Origin: Gammaproteobacteria bacterium
Lineage (GTDB): Bacteria; Pseudomonadota; Gammaproteobacteria; Chromatiales; Chromatiaceae
DNA: 64,000 bases
Assembly: GCA_020445405.1 (NCBI GenBank)
Contig: JAGRGQ010000001.1
Location: 1 to 64,000 of the forward strand
Reading direction: 5' to 3'
Shown here in pieces: positions 1 to 7,968 of this stretch. A program made the position numbers and the translations under genes. Position 1 is the stretch's first letter; every line of letters starts with the position of its first letter. Below the pieces are notes generated by a model. That model saw nothing but the letters and a program-made list of their open reading frames with translations. It searched no databases and was not told the origin of the DNA.

Positions 1-1
1 C

Positions 2-445
2 CTCGGCCGGCTCGCGCGCTACCTGCGCCAACTCGGGTTCGACACATTGTACCGCAACGACTACGAAGACGACCGTCTCGCGGCGATCTCGGCCCGGGAT
101 CACCGCATCCTGTTGACGCGCGACCGCGATCTGCTTAAACGGCGCATCGTCGACCACGGTTATTGCGTGCGCAGTCACGATCCGCGCAGGCAGCTCGACG
201 AAGTGCTCGCGCGTTTCGATCTGTATGCCGACATCGAACCCTTCGGCCGCTGCACCCGCTGCAACGGCGAGGTCGTCGCGGTCGACAAGAGCGACATACT
301 CGACCGGCTCGAACCGAAAACCAGGAGCTTCTTCGACGAATTCTGGCAGTGCAGTTCGTGCGGGCAGATCTATTGGGAGGGGAGCCATTTCGACAAAATG
401 AAATCGTTGAGCGACGAACTCGAACCGCCGCACCGGGAGCGCTGA
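2..445 (+). CDS. Mut7-C RNase / zinc-ribbon domain protein (5' partial)
   Basis: The reading frame is open from the left edge, so the N-terminus lies outside the window. The visible part begins [20 protein letters not shown] and continues with [19 protein letters not shown], the pattern of the Mut7-C (COG1656) PIN-like RNase fold with its acidic residues. A C-terminal zinc ribbon follows, with two Cys pairs (CTRCNGE and [13 protein letters not shown]). In this family the PIN-like part is thought to be a metal-dependent nuclease and the ribbon a nucleic-acid binding element. Substrate is unknown. It is followed by a convergent HAD gene, so it ends its own transcription unit. Confidence 0.8.
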   Translation, partial: LGRLARYLRQLGFDTLYRNDYEDDRLAAISARDHRILLTRDRDLLKRRIVDHGYCVRSHDPRRQLDEVLARFDLYADIEPFGRCTRCNGEVVAVDKSDILDRLEPKTRSFFDEFWQCSSCGQIYWEGSHFDKMKSLSDELEPPHRER

Positions 446-572
446 AGGCAGGCGCCGTTTTCCCTTGCGACGCCGTTTTCACGGTGCTGTGCGGAAGTTG
501 TCCGATGTCAGGGGAGGGTGCGTCCCGGAGAAATCCTCCCGCCCGGGCCGGGAGTCCCGGCCAATCGGAGCG

Positions 573-1388
573 TCACCGCTTTTCCCGAACCGGGCGCGCG
601 TGTTGCCGCCACCACTGCGGCAGCGCCGCGAACGAGTCCAGAACCGCGGCGGGGTGAATATCCCGGGAGAGGTCTTCGGGTCTGAATTTGCCGGTCCTGA
701 CGAGCAGGCTGCGGATACCGAGTTTCTGAGCCCCGTCGATGTCTGCACGGATATCGTCGCCGATCATCAGCGTTTCCGATGCGCTGGCGCCGAGCTGTCC
801 CAGCGCGGCCTCGAAAAAAGGCGCAGCAGGTTTTCCCAGCACGACGGCCTGCTGACCGGTGGCATGTTCGAGCGCTGCCACGTAAGGCGCCGTGTCGAGG
901 CGCAAACCGTCTTCGGCGCGCCAGTATCGGGTCATGCCAAGTGCTATCAGCACCGGTTTCGGCTCCTGCATCAACCAGCGGAACGCCTGGTTCAGCGCGG
1001 CGAAAGTCCAGTGTTCACCGTAGTCGCCGATGACTACCGCAGCGACCGGCAGCGTTGTACTCAGATCTGCGATTTCGAGACCCTCGAATTCGATTCGCGT
1101 CGCGTCCGGCACGAACAGCGCCACGCGGCCTTTGACATGCGCGCGCAGCCAGCGGGCCGCCGCGACCGGCGGTGTCAATATTTGCCCGGCGTCCATCGGC
1201 ATCTTCAAACGGCCGAGTTTCTCGATTAATGCGGCGCGCGGCCGGGAGGTGGTGTTGGTAACGAACAGATGCGGGATCCTGTTCACGGCCAGCCAGTCAA
1301 GCGCTTCGCATGCACCGGGCAGCGCCTGCTCGCCCTGGTACAGGACGCCATCCATGTCAATCAGCAGTGCTCGCGCTTCTGGTGCCAT
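573..1388 (-). CDS. HAD superfamily subfamily IIA phosphatase (NagD/LHPP-like)
   Basis: A 271-residue cytoplasmic hydrolase. Motif I is DMDGVLYQG at residues 11-19, where the first Asp is the nucleophile and the second the acid/base. Motif II is FVTNTTSRPR, motif III Lys lies in VLGKPA, and motif IV is MIGDDIRADIDGA. Length and the large C2-type cap between motifs II and III fit subfamily IIA, especially the group including mammalian LHPP and bacterial NagD-like phosphatases. Substrates in this group range from nucleotide monophosphates to phosphohistidine or phospholysine, and the sequence does not decide between them. It stands alone between a convergent gene on the left and slipin on the right. 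Confidence 0.88.
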   Translation of the reverse strand: MAPEARALLIDMDGVLYQGEQALPGACEALDWLAVNRIPHLFVTNTTSRPRAALIEKLGRLKMPMDAGQILTPPVAAARWLRAHVKGRVALFVPDATRIEFEGLEIADLSTTLPVAAVVIGDYGEHWTFAALNQAFRWLMQEPKPVLIALGMTRYWRAEDGLRLDTAPYVAALEHATGQQAVVLGKPAAPFFEAALGQLGASASETLMIGDDIRADIDGAQKLGIRSLLVRTGKFRPEDLSRDIHPAAVLDSFAALPQWWRQHARPVREKR

Positions 1389-1494
1389 CGCCGCCCCGTC
1401 CCTATCGCCGGATATACGTCAAGTATAGCCCGCCACGCCGTGCTGCTCGCTGAACCGGCAATGCAGATCGTGCGGACAAACGCGTCCGCGGACG

Positions 1495-2256
1495 CTATTT
1501 GTCCTGTTGCATCCTGGACCCGAGCAACGGTTCCAGCAGATCCATCGGCAGCGGAAAGACCAGCGTGTGGCTCTTGTCACCGGCAACTTCGGTGAGCGTC
1601 TCAAGGTATCGCAGTTGAATCGCCTGGGGCTGTTGCGACAGTATCCTGGCCGCCTCCAGCAGCTTCTCGGCAGCCTGCTGTTCGCCTTCGGCATGGATGA
1701 TCTTGGCTCTTCTGGCACGTTCGGCTTCGGCCTGCCGCGCAATCGCGCGAATCATGCTCTCATCCAGATCCACGTGTTTGATCTCAACGTTCGAAACCTT
1801 GATGCCCCACGCATCGGTCTGCTGATCGAGAATGGCCCGTACATCTTTGTTCAGCCGATCGCGCTCGGCCAGCATCTCATCCAGTTCATGCTGGCCCAAC
1901 ACGGAGCGTAATGTGGTTTGCGACAGCTGACTGGTGGCCTTCATGAAATCCTCGACCTGAATGATCGCCCGCTCCGGATCGATCACCCGGAAGTAGACCA
2001 CCGCATTGACCTTGACCGAAACATTGTCCCGCGAGATCACATCCTGCGTCGGCACATCCAGCACGACGGTGCGGAGGTCCACCCGTACCATCTGCTGAAC
2101 GATCGGAATGATCACCACCAGGCCGGGACCTTTCACTTTCCAGAAACGGCCAAGCAGAAAGACCACCCCGCGCTGGTATTCGCGCAGAATCCTGAGCGCC
2201 GACGCCAGAAACAGAATGATCAGGAAAATCAGCACAGCATAGATCTGCAGCATCAT
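1495..2256 (-). CDS. Slipin / stomatin-like SPFH membrane protein
   Basis: About 253 residues. An N-terminal hydrophobic helix ([20 protein letters not shown]) is followed by the SPFH/band 7 domain ([20 protein letters not shown], then the conserved [19 protein letters not shown]) and a helical tail rich in Ala/Glu/Arg. SPFH proteins form oligomeric membrane microdomain scaffolds. I chose the ATG at 2256 because AGGGAGGA lies just upstream and the start overlaps the stop codon of nfeD, implying translational coupling. Longer upstream in-frame sequence lies inside nfeD and is discounted. The slipin-NfeD pair is a classic conserved operon in which the NfeD protease cleaves near the stomatin C-terminus. 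Confidence 0.92.
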   Translation of the reverse strand: MMLQIYAVLIFLIILFLASALRILREYQRGVVFLLGRFWKVKGPGLVVIIPIVQQMVRVDLRTVVLDVPTQDVISRDNVSVKVNAVVYFRVIDPERAIIQVEDFMKATSQLSQTTLRSVLGQHELDEMLAERDRLNKDVRAILDQQTDAWGIKVSNVEIKHVDLDESMIRAIARQAEAERARRAKIIHAEGEQQAAEKLLEAARILSQQPQAIQLRYLETLTEVAGDKSHTLVFPLPMDLLEPLLGSRMQQDK

Positions 2257-3605
2257 GACGAATCCTCCCTTTTTCCCTTCGGGGTCACCCAAAGTGTCAA
2301 GCCGTCCCGCCGGGTGACGCGGACCGACTGGTTCCTGTGCAGCGGCTGGTCGGTGTGCGCGCTCCACACTTCACCATGAATCCTAATCTCCCCCCGGTCG
2401 TTGAAATCGTACAGCACCACTCCCTCGGCGCCGAGCAGCTCCTCCCTGCCGCTAACCACCGGCCGCTTCCTGGATTTCAACGCCATGCCGACCAGGATGA
2501 CCAGCAGAAAAGCGGTGGTTAACGCCAGCGTGAGTATCAGCGGCAGCGAGATGCCGTAGCCCGGTTGATCGGTGTCGATGAGAATCAGCGATCCGAACAC
2601 GAAGGCGGCCACGCCGCCGATACCCAGCGCGCCGAAGCTCGGCACGAATGCTTCCGCCACCATCAGTGCGAGACCGAACAGCAACAGCGCCATACCTGCA
2701 TAGTTGACCGGGAGAACATGGAAGGCATACAGCGCCAGGAGCAGTGCAATGGCACCGGCGGTTCCCGGCACGACGGCACCCGGATTGGCGAATTCGTAGA
2801 TCAGTCCGTATATCCCCAGCAGCATCAGAATATAGGCGACATTGGGATTGCTGATAATCGAGAGCAACCTGCTCTGCCAGTCCGGTTCGAGTTGCTCGAT
2901 GCTGAGATTTTGCGTATTCAGCGTTTTGCCGCCCATCGCCAGCTCTACTCTGCGGCCGTCGAGTTTCCGCTTCAACTCATCGATATCGCCGGCCAGAAGA
3001 TCGATGACATCCTGCTCAAGTGCCTCCCGCGCGGAGAGACTTGCCGCTTCGCGCACGGCCTGTTCCGCCCACGTGGCATTGCGGCCGCGCAGCCGGGCCA
3101 GGCCCCGTATATAGGCGGCCGCGTCATTGATCACCTTGCGCTCCTTCGCATCTGTGGAGTCCGTTTCTGTCGCCCCGGCATGCTCGCTATCCCGGCCTTT
3201 GGGCAACTCGATCAGATTGACCGGGGTGGCGGCGCCCAGGTTGGTTCCCGGCGCCATGACCGCGACATGGCTGGCATAGAGAATATAGGTGCCGGCGCTG
3301 GCGGCCCGGGCGCCTCCCGGTGCGACATATCCCACCACCGGCACGCGCGCGCTGATGATACGTTTGATGATCACCCGCATGGAGGTATCGAGTCCGCCCG
3401 GCGTATCCATGCGCAACACGACCAGTTCCGCCTGCTGTTGCTCCGCCCGGTCCATCGCACGATCGAAATAATCGGCCGTCGCCGGGCCAATGCCACCGGA
3501 GATATCCAGCAGGTAGCCCCTGTTTCCGTTCTCTCCGGCCGGCGCGGCAGCGGCCCCGTAGAGTAACAGCGCCGTCAGCGCCCATCGTTTTAACGGCCAT
3601 TTCAT
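2253..3605 (-). CDS. NfeD-type membrane-bound ClpP-class serine protease
   Basis: About 450 residues: signal peptide (residues 1-23), a periplasmic ClpP-like protease domain, four or five transmembrane helices (about residues 245-375), and a C-terminal OB-fold NfeD domain (about 390-445, ending in [13 protein letters not shown]). The Ser/Lys dyad is visible as Ser103 in ARAASAGTY and Lys157 in ERKVIND, matching archaeal 1510-N-type proteases. The full-length form suggests an active protease whose partner is the slipin encoded immediately downstream. An ATG at 3605 follows a GGAGGATCGGAG stretch. An in-frame GTG at 3623 is possible but sits inside that ribosome-binding region. Confidence 0.92.
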   Translation of the reverse strand: MKWPLKRWALTALLLYGAAAAPAGENGNRGYLLDISGGIGPATADYFDRAMDRAEQQQAELVVLRMDTPGGLDTSMRVIIKRIISARVPVVGYVAPGGARAASAGTYILYASHVAVMAPGTNLGAATPVNLIELPKGRDSEHAGATETDSTDAKERKVINDAAAYIRGLARLRGRNATWAEQAVREAASLSAREALEQDVIDLLAGDIDELKRKLDGRRVELAMGGKTLNTQNLSIEQLEPDWQSRLLSIISNPNVAYILMLLGIYGLIYEFANPGAVVPGTAGAIALLLALYAFHVLPVNYAGMALLLFGLALMVAEAFVPSFGALGIGGVAAFVFGSLILIDTDQPGYGISLPLILTLALTTAFLLVILVGMALKSRKRPVVSGREELLGAEGVVLYDFNDRGEIRIHGEVWSAHTDQPLHRNQSVRVTRRDGLTLWVTPKGKREDSS

Positions 3606-3842
3606 CTCTCCGATCCTCCGCACATCCTCTGATCTAAGTCTAGACGTTCAACACCGGTTCTGAATGCCCGGCCGGCTCCGATGCATGCTCCAATTTCCTT
3701 CCTGGAAAGCGCCACACGGCGGATACTCCTGATACGGGAATGGCGCCGGCGGCAACGCTGAAGAAGCCTGGAAAATTCCCGGGACTCGGTTACTATGATC
3801 TGCCCAATGACCTCTTTTTGAAACCGGGTGAACAATCGGAAC

Positions 3843-5225
3843 ATGTCGAAAACAAGAAGAAGCCTCAGCGATACAGCACGACAAATGATGAGCGGTGTGG
3901 TGCAGATTCATGTCGAAGGCAATATCGAAGAGGATATTCAGTCGGTGATGAATCCTGCGATCAGAATACCCGGTCTCTGGACAGGTTCAGGTTTTTTTGT
4001 CAAATACGACAAGCTCGAGGGCTATGTCGTCACCAATGCACACGTGGCAAGAAATGCCGAAAAAATCGAGATCAGCTCAATGCTCACGAGCGAAGAGAGA
4101 TTCAATGCGGAAGTGGTTGGACTGGTGAAAAAACTGGAACCCGATGTCGCGCTGCTCAAACTTGCCGACGGAGAACTGCAACGCTTTAAAAAGCTGGCGA
4201 TCAGGGATATCGAATATCTGGAACTCTGGGAGGGCACATCGCCGCCGCGCGGTGAGGAGATAAAAGCAATAGGTTATCCGATGGGAATGGTGGAGCCGAA
4301 CATTACCGGTGGTGAAATCACCAACTTCGTATCCGGTTCAGAGTATACGACGGAAAGATTCGTAACCAATGCAGCCATCAACCCGGGTAATTCGGGCGGA
4401 CCCAGCGTGAACCGGGACGGCAGGGTGGTGGGATTGAATACGGCCGTTGTCGTGGACGCTGAAAACATCGGCTTTATAACGCCGGCAGGTTTTGTGAAAA
4501 TCATCATTGCGAATCTGCTGCAGCGGAATGAACCGCACTTTGCCGGGATCGGGGGTAAAATACAGAAAAATGCCGCCAATTTTAATGCCTTGTTAAAACA
4601 GTCAGAGCCAAAAGGCGTGATCGTCTCCAGCGTGGAACCGGGTGGATTTCTCGCAGCGGCGGGTATTCGCAAGCGTGATGTCATTCTTTCCGTCAACGGG
4701 GTTGCATTCGATCGGCATGGCATCGTTATCGGCAAGGAGGGCTACTTCAGGCATAAAAACATTTACGATGTGATGAAACTGATCCCCATTGGCGAAGAGG
4801 TTGAGATCGTTTTTCTCCGCGATGGAAAGAGAGATACCGCAAAGGCCAGGGCAACGCGCAACCCCGAAAAAGGGGTTGTATCCAGACCGATCATCGATGA
4901 GAGAAAGTATCTTGAAGTGTTTGGCATGATTGTTCAGGAGTTGAGCTTCGATATCATTGAGGCGATGCATCAGATAGATGCCAATACTCAGCTTGAAATG
5001 CTGAAATCCATCGATCAGGAGAAGCCGTCCCTGGTTGTCACGCACATTCACCAGGGCGGCCAGGCGGATGAAATGGAGTGGTCCGTCGGCGAGCTGATCG
5101 CGACCGCGAACGACAGGGAAATTCATACCCTGGATGAACTGAAAGGGATGCTGGCCAAGTATAAATACGGCACGCTGCTGCTGGAGTGCAGAACTGGCAG
5201 GATCGGGTATTTTCATGTTGAGTAG
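3843..5225 (+). CDS. Deg/HtrA-type trypsin-like serine protease with two PDZ domains, no signal peptide
   Basis: About 460 residues. The trypsin-like domain shows a complete triad: His in VVTNAHVARN, Asp in EPDVALLKL, Ser in NPGNSGGPSV. Two PDZ-like regions follow, the first around GVIVSSVEPGGFLAAAG and the second near the C-terminus around VVTHIHQGGQADEMEWSVG. Unlike periplasmic DegP/DegS, the N-terminus (MSKTRRSLSDTARQMMSG) has no signal peptide or membrane anchor, so the enzyme is probably cytoplasmic, as in the plant Deg9/Deg2-like group. I chose the ATG at 3843; an in-frame GTG at 3828 is possible, and neither has a strong ribosome-binding site. Base composition is noticeably more AT-rich than in the flanking genes. 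It lies upstream of the PP2C gene, with 411 bp between. Confidence 0.85.
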   Translation: MSKTRRSLSDTARQMMSGVVQIHVEGNIEEDIQSVMNPAIRIPGLWTGSGFFVKYDKLEGYVVTNAHVARNAEKIEISSMLTSEERFNAEVVGLVKKLEPDVALLKLADGELQRFKKLAIRDIEYLELWEGTSPPRGEEIKAIGYPMGMVEPNITGGEITNFVSGSEYTTERFVTNAAINPGNSGGPSVNRDGRVVGLNTAVVVDAENIGFITPAGFVKIIIANLLQRNEPHFAGIGGKIQKNAANFNALLKQSEPKGVIVSSVEPGGFLAAAGIRKRDVILSVNGVAFDRHGIVIGKEGYFRHKNIYDVMKLIPIGEEVEIVFLRDGKRDTAKARATRNPEKGVVSRPIIDERKYLEVFGMIVQELSFDIIEAMHQIDANTQLEMLKSIDQEKPSLVVTHIHQGGQADEMEWSVGELIATANDREIHTLDELKGMLAKYKYGTLLLECRTGRIGYFHVE

Positions 5226-5636
5226 ATGCGTCCAGTGCCCACGCGGACAGTTCCGGGCGGGTGCGACAATCGATTCGGAGAACGGCACGGCCAGGAACGT
5301 TTCCGTTTGACCGTAGCATGGCGGGATGTCGGAGGGAAAAGTATACGCATCCTGGATTTCGTGCTTCTGCTCCGTGCCATGGATGGGTCGCCCGTTCCAG
5401 ACAAACGGTCCCAGACCGGCTCCCCGGTCCGAAAGACCTCCGGCTGCAGAATTACCCTTCCGGCGGTCGCTGCGGCTCTCGCCGGGAATATGTGCTATTT
5501 TTTACTGCAGGCGGGAGTGATACCTGCCGGATGATCGGAACACTTGAGCTGGAGCATCTCTGTTCTGCGTTCCCGCAAGCGATCTGCTCACGCAAATTGC
5601 GCGGCAGTGTTCCCCCAGATTACCGGGAATCCAGAG
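5226..5636. other. Intergenic region, no supported gene
   Basis: About 410 bases between the Deg protease and the PP2C phosphatase. The open frames here are short, lack ribosome-binding sites and show no recognisable protein. It probably holds the promoter of the phosphatase-kinase group. I could not pick a convincing -35/-10 pair. Confidence 0.5.
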
Positions 5637-6443
5637 ATGAGAGACGCCAGGGGCGTGGAGATTTGCAGCCTTTCCGATAAGGGGCAGGTGCGCCGGGAGA
5701 ATCAGGACAACACCCTTGTCGATCCGGCAAATGCGCTGTTCATCCTGGCCGACGGCGCCGGCGGCGGACTTGGCGGAGGAACGGCCAGTCGTCTGACCGT
5801 CGACACCATGGGCGGCCGGGTGCAATCGCTACTGCGCGGCAGCAGGCGTTACCGGATATGGGACAGGCAGCCCAGGGCGTCCCGGTTGACTGAAATCCTT
5901 TCCACTGCGGCGCAGGCTGCCAATAGCGTGGTTGTCTCCGCAGCGTCGACCTCTTCCGAATTGACCGGAATGGCGTCGACGGTGGTCGCCGGAGTGATCG
6001 ACGCGCAGCGGTGTATCGCGGTCACCGCCGGCGATTCGCGTATTTACCTCTTCCGCGGGGGCCGGCTGGCGCAGGTCTCCGAGGACCACAGCCTTGCCCG
6101 TCAGTTGATCGAGCGGGGCTTCATCTCAGAGGATGACAACAAGGCATCCAAATACCGGAATGTACTGACACGGGCTGTCGGCATGCAGGAGAACATAGAA
6201 CTCTCCACGCACGATATAGCGCTGGAGAGCGGCGACATCGTGCTGGCCTGTTCCGATGGCTTGACGAATATGGTACCCGATGCAGCCATTGCTGCGGTTC
6301 TGTCAAAGGCGATCCCGCTGGAAGAGCAGGCAAGCGAGTTGATCCAGTCGGCCAATGAGGCTGGCGGCCTTGACAACATTTCGGTCATACTGATTAGATA
6401 CCGCAGGCTTCCCACAATCCTTTCCCGGTTGCTGGGACAGTGA
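5637..6443 (+). CDS. PP2C-family Ser/Thr protein phosphatase (PppA/Stp-like)
   Basis: About 268 residues, soluble. All PP2C motifs are visible in order: GQVRRENQDN, LADGAGGGLGG, STVVAGV, AVTAGDSRIYLFR, LACSDGLTNMV and GGLDNISVILI. The metal-binding aspartates (NQD, ADG, SDG, LDN) are intact, so it should be an active Mn/Mg-dependent phosphatase. The frame is open further upstream, but the conserved N-terminus begins shortly after the ATG at 5637. It is followed 29 bp later by an FHA protein and then by a Ser/Thr kinase, the usual writer-eraser-reader arrangement. By position and family it corresponds to PppA, which reverses PpkA phosphorylation of Fha in type VI secretion regulation. Its target here is probably the FHA protein or the kinase. 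Confidence 0.93.
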   Translation: MRDARGVEICSLSDKGQVRRENQDNTLVDPANALFILADGAGGGLGGGTASRLTVDTMGGRVQSLLRGSRRYRIWDRQPRASRLTEILSTAAQAANSVVVSAASTSSELTGMASTVVAGVIDAQRCIAVTAGDSRIYLFRGGRLAQVSEDHSLARQLIERGFISEDDNKASKYRNVLTRAVGMQENIELSTHDIALESGDIVLACSDGLTNMVPDAAIAAVLSKAIPLEEQASELIQSANEAGGLDNISVILIRYRRLPTILSRLLGQ

Positions 6444-6472
6444 GTTGGGATTCCGCTGAGGAAACATAACCC

Positions 6473-6997
6473 ATGCCGAAACTACACCTGATGGAAAACA
6501 AGAAAACGGTCTCTACATTCGATCTTGCCGAAGGCGAGATAGTGGTGGGACGGGACGCGGCGTGTGAGATCCATCTGGATGACGACGCAATAAGCCGCCG
6601 GCACGTACGCATTTTCACGTTGCTGGGCGATGCTTTTCTGGAGGACCTGGGCAGCAGCAACGGAACCTATGTGAACGGGCATCTCACCAGGAAAAGCGTT
6701 CTGAACGATGGTGACGTGATCCAGATAGGTCAGCGGGAACTGCTGTTCTCCCAACCCCCGGAGTCGGAACCCTCCCGGCAGAACGCCGACAACATGGACG
6801 CGACCATGATCATTCCTCCGGGCAACTTCGGCCCCGAAACCGTCGCGGCGAAGGAGAAGAACCGCACCCGGGAGGGTATTTCACCGGTGGCCTATTCGGC
6901 GCACGAAAAGGCGCAACCGGAAAGCAGGAGCAGGGCGCCGGCCGGGAAGCAGCGTTCCGGTGGTTTCTGGGGCTGGCTGCGGCGTCTTTTCCAATGA
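6473..6997 (+). CDS. FHA-domain phosphothreonine-binding protein
   Basis: 174 residues. An N-terminal FHA domain (about residues 4-92) carries the signature residues: GRDAACEIHLDDDAISRRH with the phosphopeptide-contacting Arg and Ser, then EDLGSSNGTYVNG. The C-terminal half is low-complexity, ending in a basic, tryptophan-containing tail (GFWGWLRRLFQ) that could touch the membrane. Thr111, in MDATMIIPPG just after the FHA domain, looks like a kinase phosphosite and FHA ligand, giving the possibility of self-binding as in GarA-type switches. A GAGGA ribosome-binding site precedes the ATG. It lies between a PP2C phosphatase and a Ser/Thr kinase and is the likely shared substrate. Confidence 0.93.
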   Translation: MPKLHLMENKKTVSTFDLAEGEIVVGRDAACEIHLDDDAISRRHVRIFTLLGDAFLEDLGSSNGTYVNGHLTRKSVLNDGDVIQIGQRELLFSQPPESEPSRQNADNMDATMIIPPGNFGPETVAAKEKNRTREGISPVAYSAHEKAQPESRSRAPAGKQRSGGFWGWLRRLFQ

Positions 6998-7167
6998 CAG
7001 CGGCAGGGAAAACGAACAGCGGAGCCAGCGCTGCCGCTTATGCACCTGAAACAGGGTCGGGTGCCGGGTCAGGCAAGTTCTCCCTGACCGGTAAGCTCTC
7101 TCTGGCGGGGTAAATAAAGCCCGGCGGCAGGGGTCGGCCGACCGGTAATATTTGAAACAAGAGAAAT

Positions 7168-7803
7168 ATGGTGGAATCGCATACAGACATCACGCAGGAT
7201 TTCGTTCAGCGGAAGTACCTGGTCGACAACGGTCCGGCGGACATACTGCTGCATCTGGATCGACTCTCCCACTTTCTCAACAAACACGACCTGATCAAGC
7301 ACTTCAGTAAACCCGGGCAGATGGAGAAGGCATACTTCAGGGACGCGGATCCGCTAAACTCGGATTCCGCCTCCTGCGTTGTCGAGTATCCCAAGGCAAA
7401 GGTGGTGCGCAGAGCATCCATCCAGGTGATGCTCGATTCGCTGCTGCGCGAAGAGCATCTCTGTCCAATCCGGCTGGAACGAAGCGGCGCTGAATATGAA
7501 CTGCTTCTGGCACCGTTGTCGGAGGAGAATCTTGCGGTATTGGACCAGTTCTATGTCGCGTTTCGAGTCGACATCGCCAAGGCTTACCGTGTCCGGCGCA
7601 ATATATTGAACCTGCCTTTCAAGTCGGGCGATCTTCCCAGCTGTCTGGCCAAGATGTTTGTGGAGATGAATCTGGTATACGAGACCGGCATCGGCCGTGT
7701 GGATGGGATGAATGTGAGCGACGAGTCGTTCAATCCGGATGCGACCATCATCGGGCGCAGCGCTGAAGAGTTGATGCGGTTGTTCAAAAAAGAGAAAGAA
7801 TGA
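7168..7803 (+). CDS. Unknown 211-aa cytoplasmic protein of the phosphorylation operon
   Basis: I do not recognise a family. It is 211 residues with no signal peptide or membrane helix and mixed alpha/beta composition. It begins MVESHTDITQDFVQRKYLVD and ends in a charged tail (AEELMRLFKKEKE). Near the C-terminus, Thr193 sits in NPDATIIGRS, closely resembling the DAT motif of the neighbouring FHA protein (MDATMII) and the DTT motif in the kinase linker. Its position between the FHA gene and the kinase gene, on the same strand, argues for a role as kinase substrate or adaptor. The 170-bp gaps on both sides may carry regulatory sequence. The ribosome-binding site (AAGAGAAAT) is weak. Confidence 0.8.
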   Translation: MVESHTDITQDFVQRKYLVDNGPADILLHLDRLSHFLNKHDLIKHFSKPGQMEKAYFRDADPLNSDSASCVVEYPKAKVVRRASIQVMLDSLLREEHLCPIRLERSGAEYELLLAPLSEENLAVLDQFYVAFRVDIAKAYRVRRNILNLPFKSGDLPSCLAKMFVEMNLVYETGIGRVDGMNVSDESFNPDATIIGRSAEELMRLFKKEKE

Positions 7804-7890
7804 CAGAGAGCGCTTCGAGGAGCCGGTATGTACCGTTTGCGGCGTTTTGATTACATCTAGCATCACCCGGCGAAATCCGCACGATTTTCC

Positions 7891-7912
7891 GGGCGGGGGA
7901 TTGGTCCCGCCC
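7891..7912. other. GC-rich hairpin in the leader of the kinase gene
   Basis: A perfect 7-bp inverted repeat, GGGCGGG (7891-7897) and CCCGCCC (7906-7912), with an 8-nt loop. It lies about 57 bp before the kinase ATG. No T-tract follows, so it is not a standard intrinsic terminator. It may tune expression or mRNA stability between the 211-aa protein and the kinase. Confidence 0.4.
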
Positions 7913-7968
7913 GATTCAACCACCCGGCAATTCCGGATTCTTCCCGCAAACCCCACGCTGAACAAAAG

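Noticed and set aside
2565-3566. 333-codon plus-strand frame
   Set aside because: Antisense to nfeD, which has an intact catalytic dyad and membrane helices.
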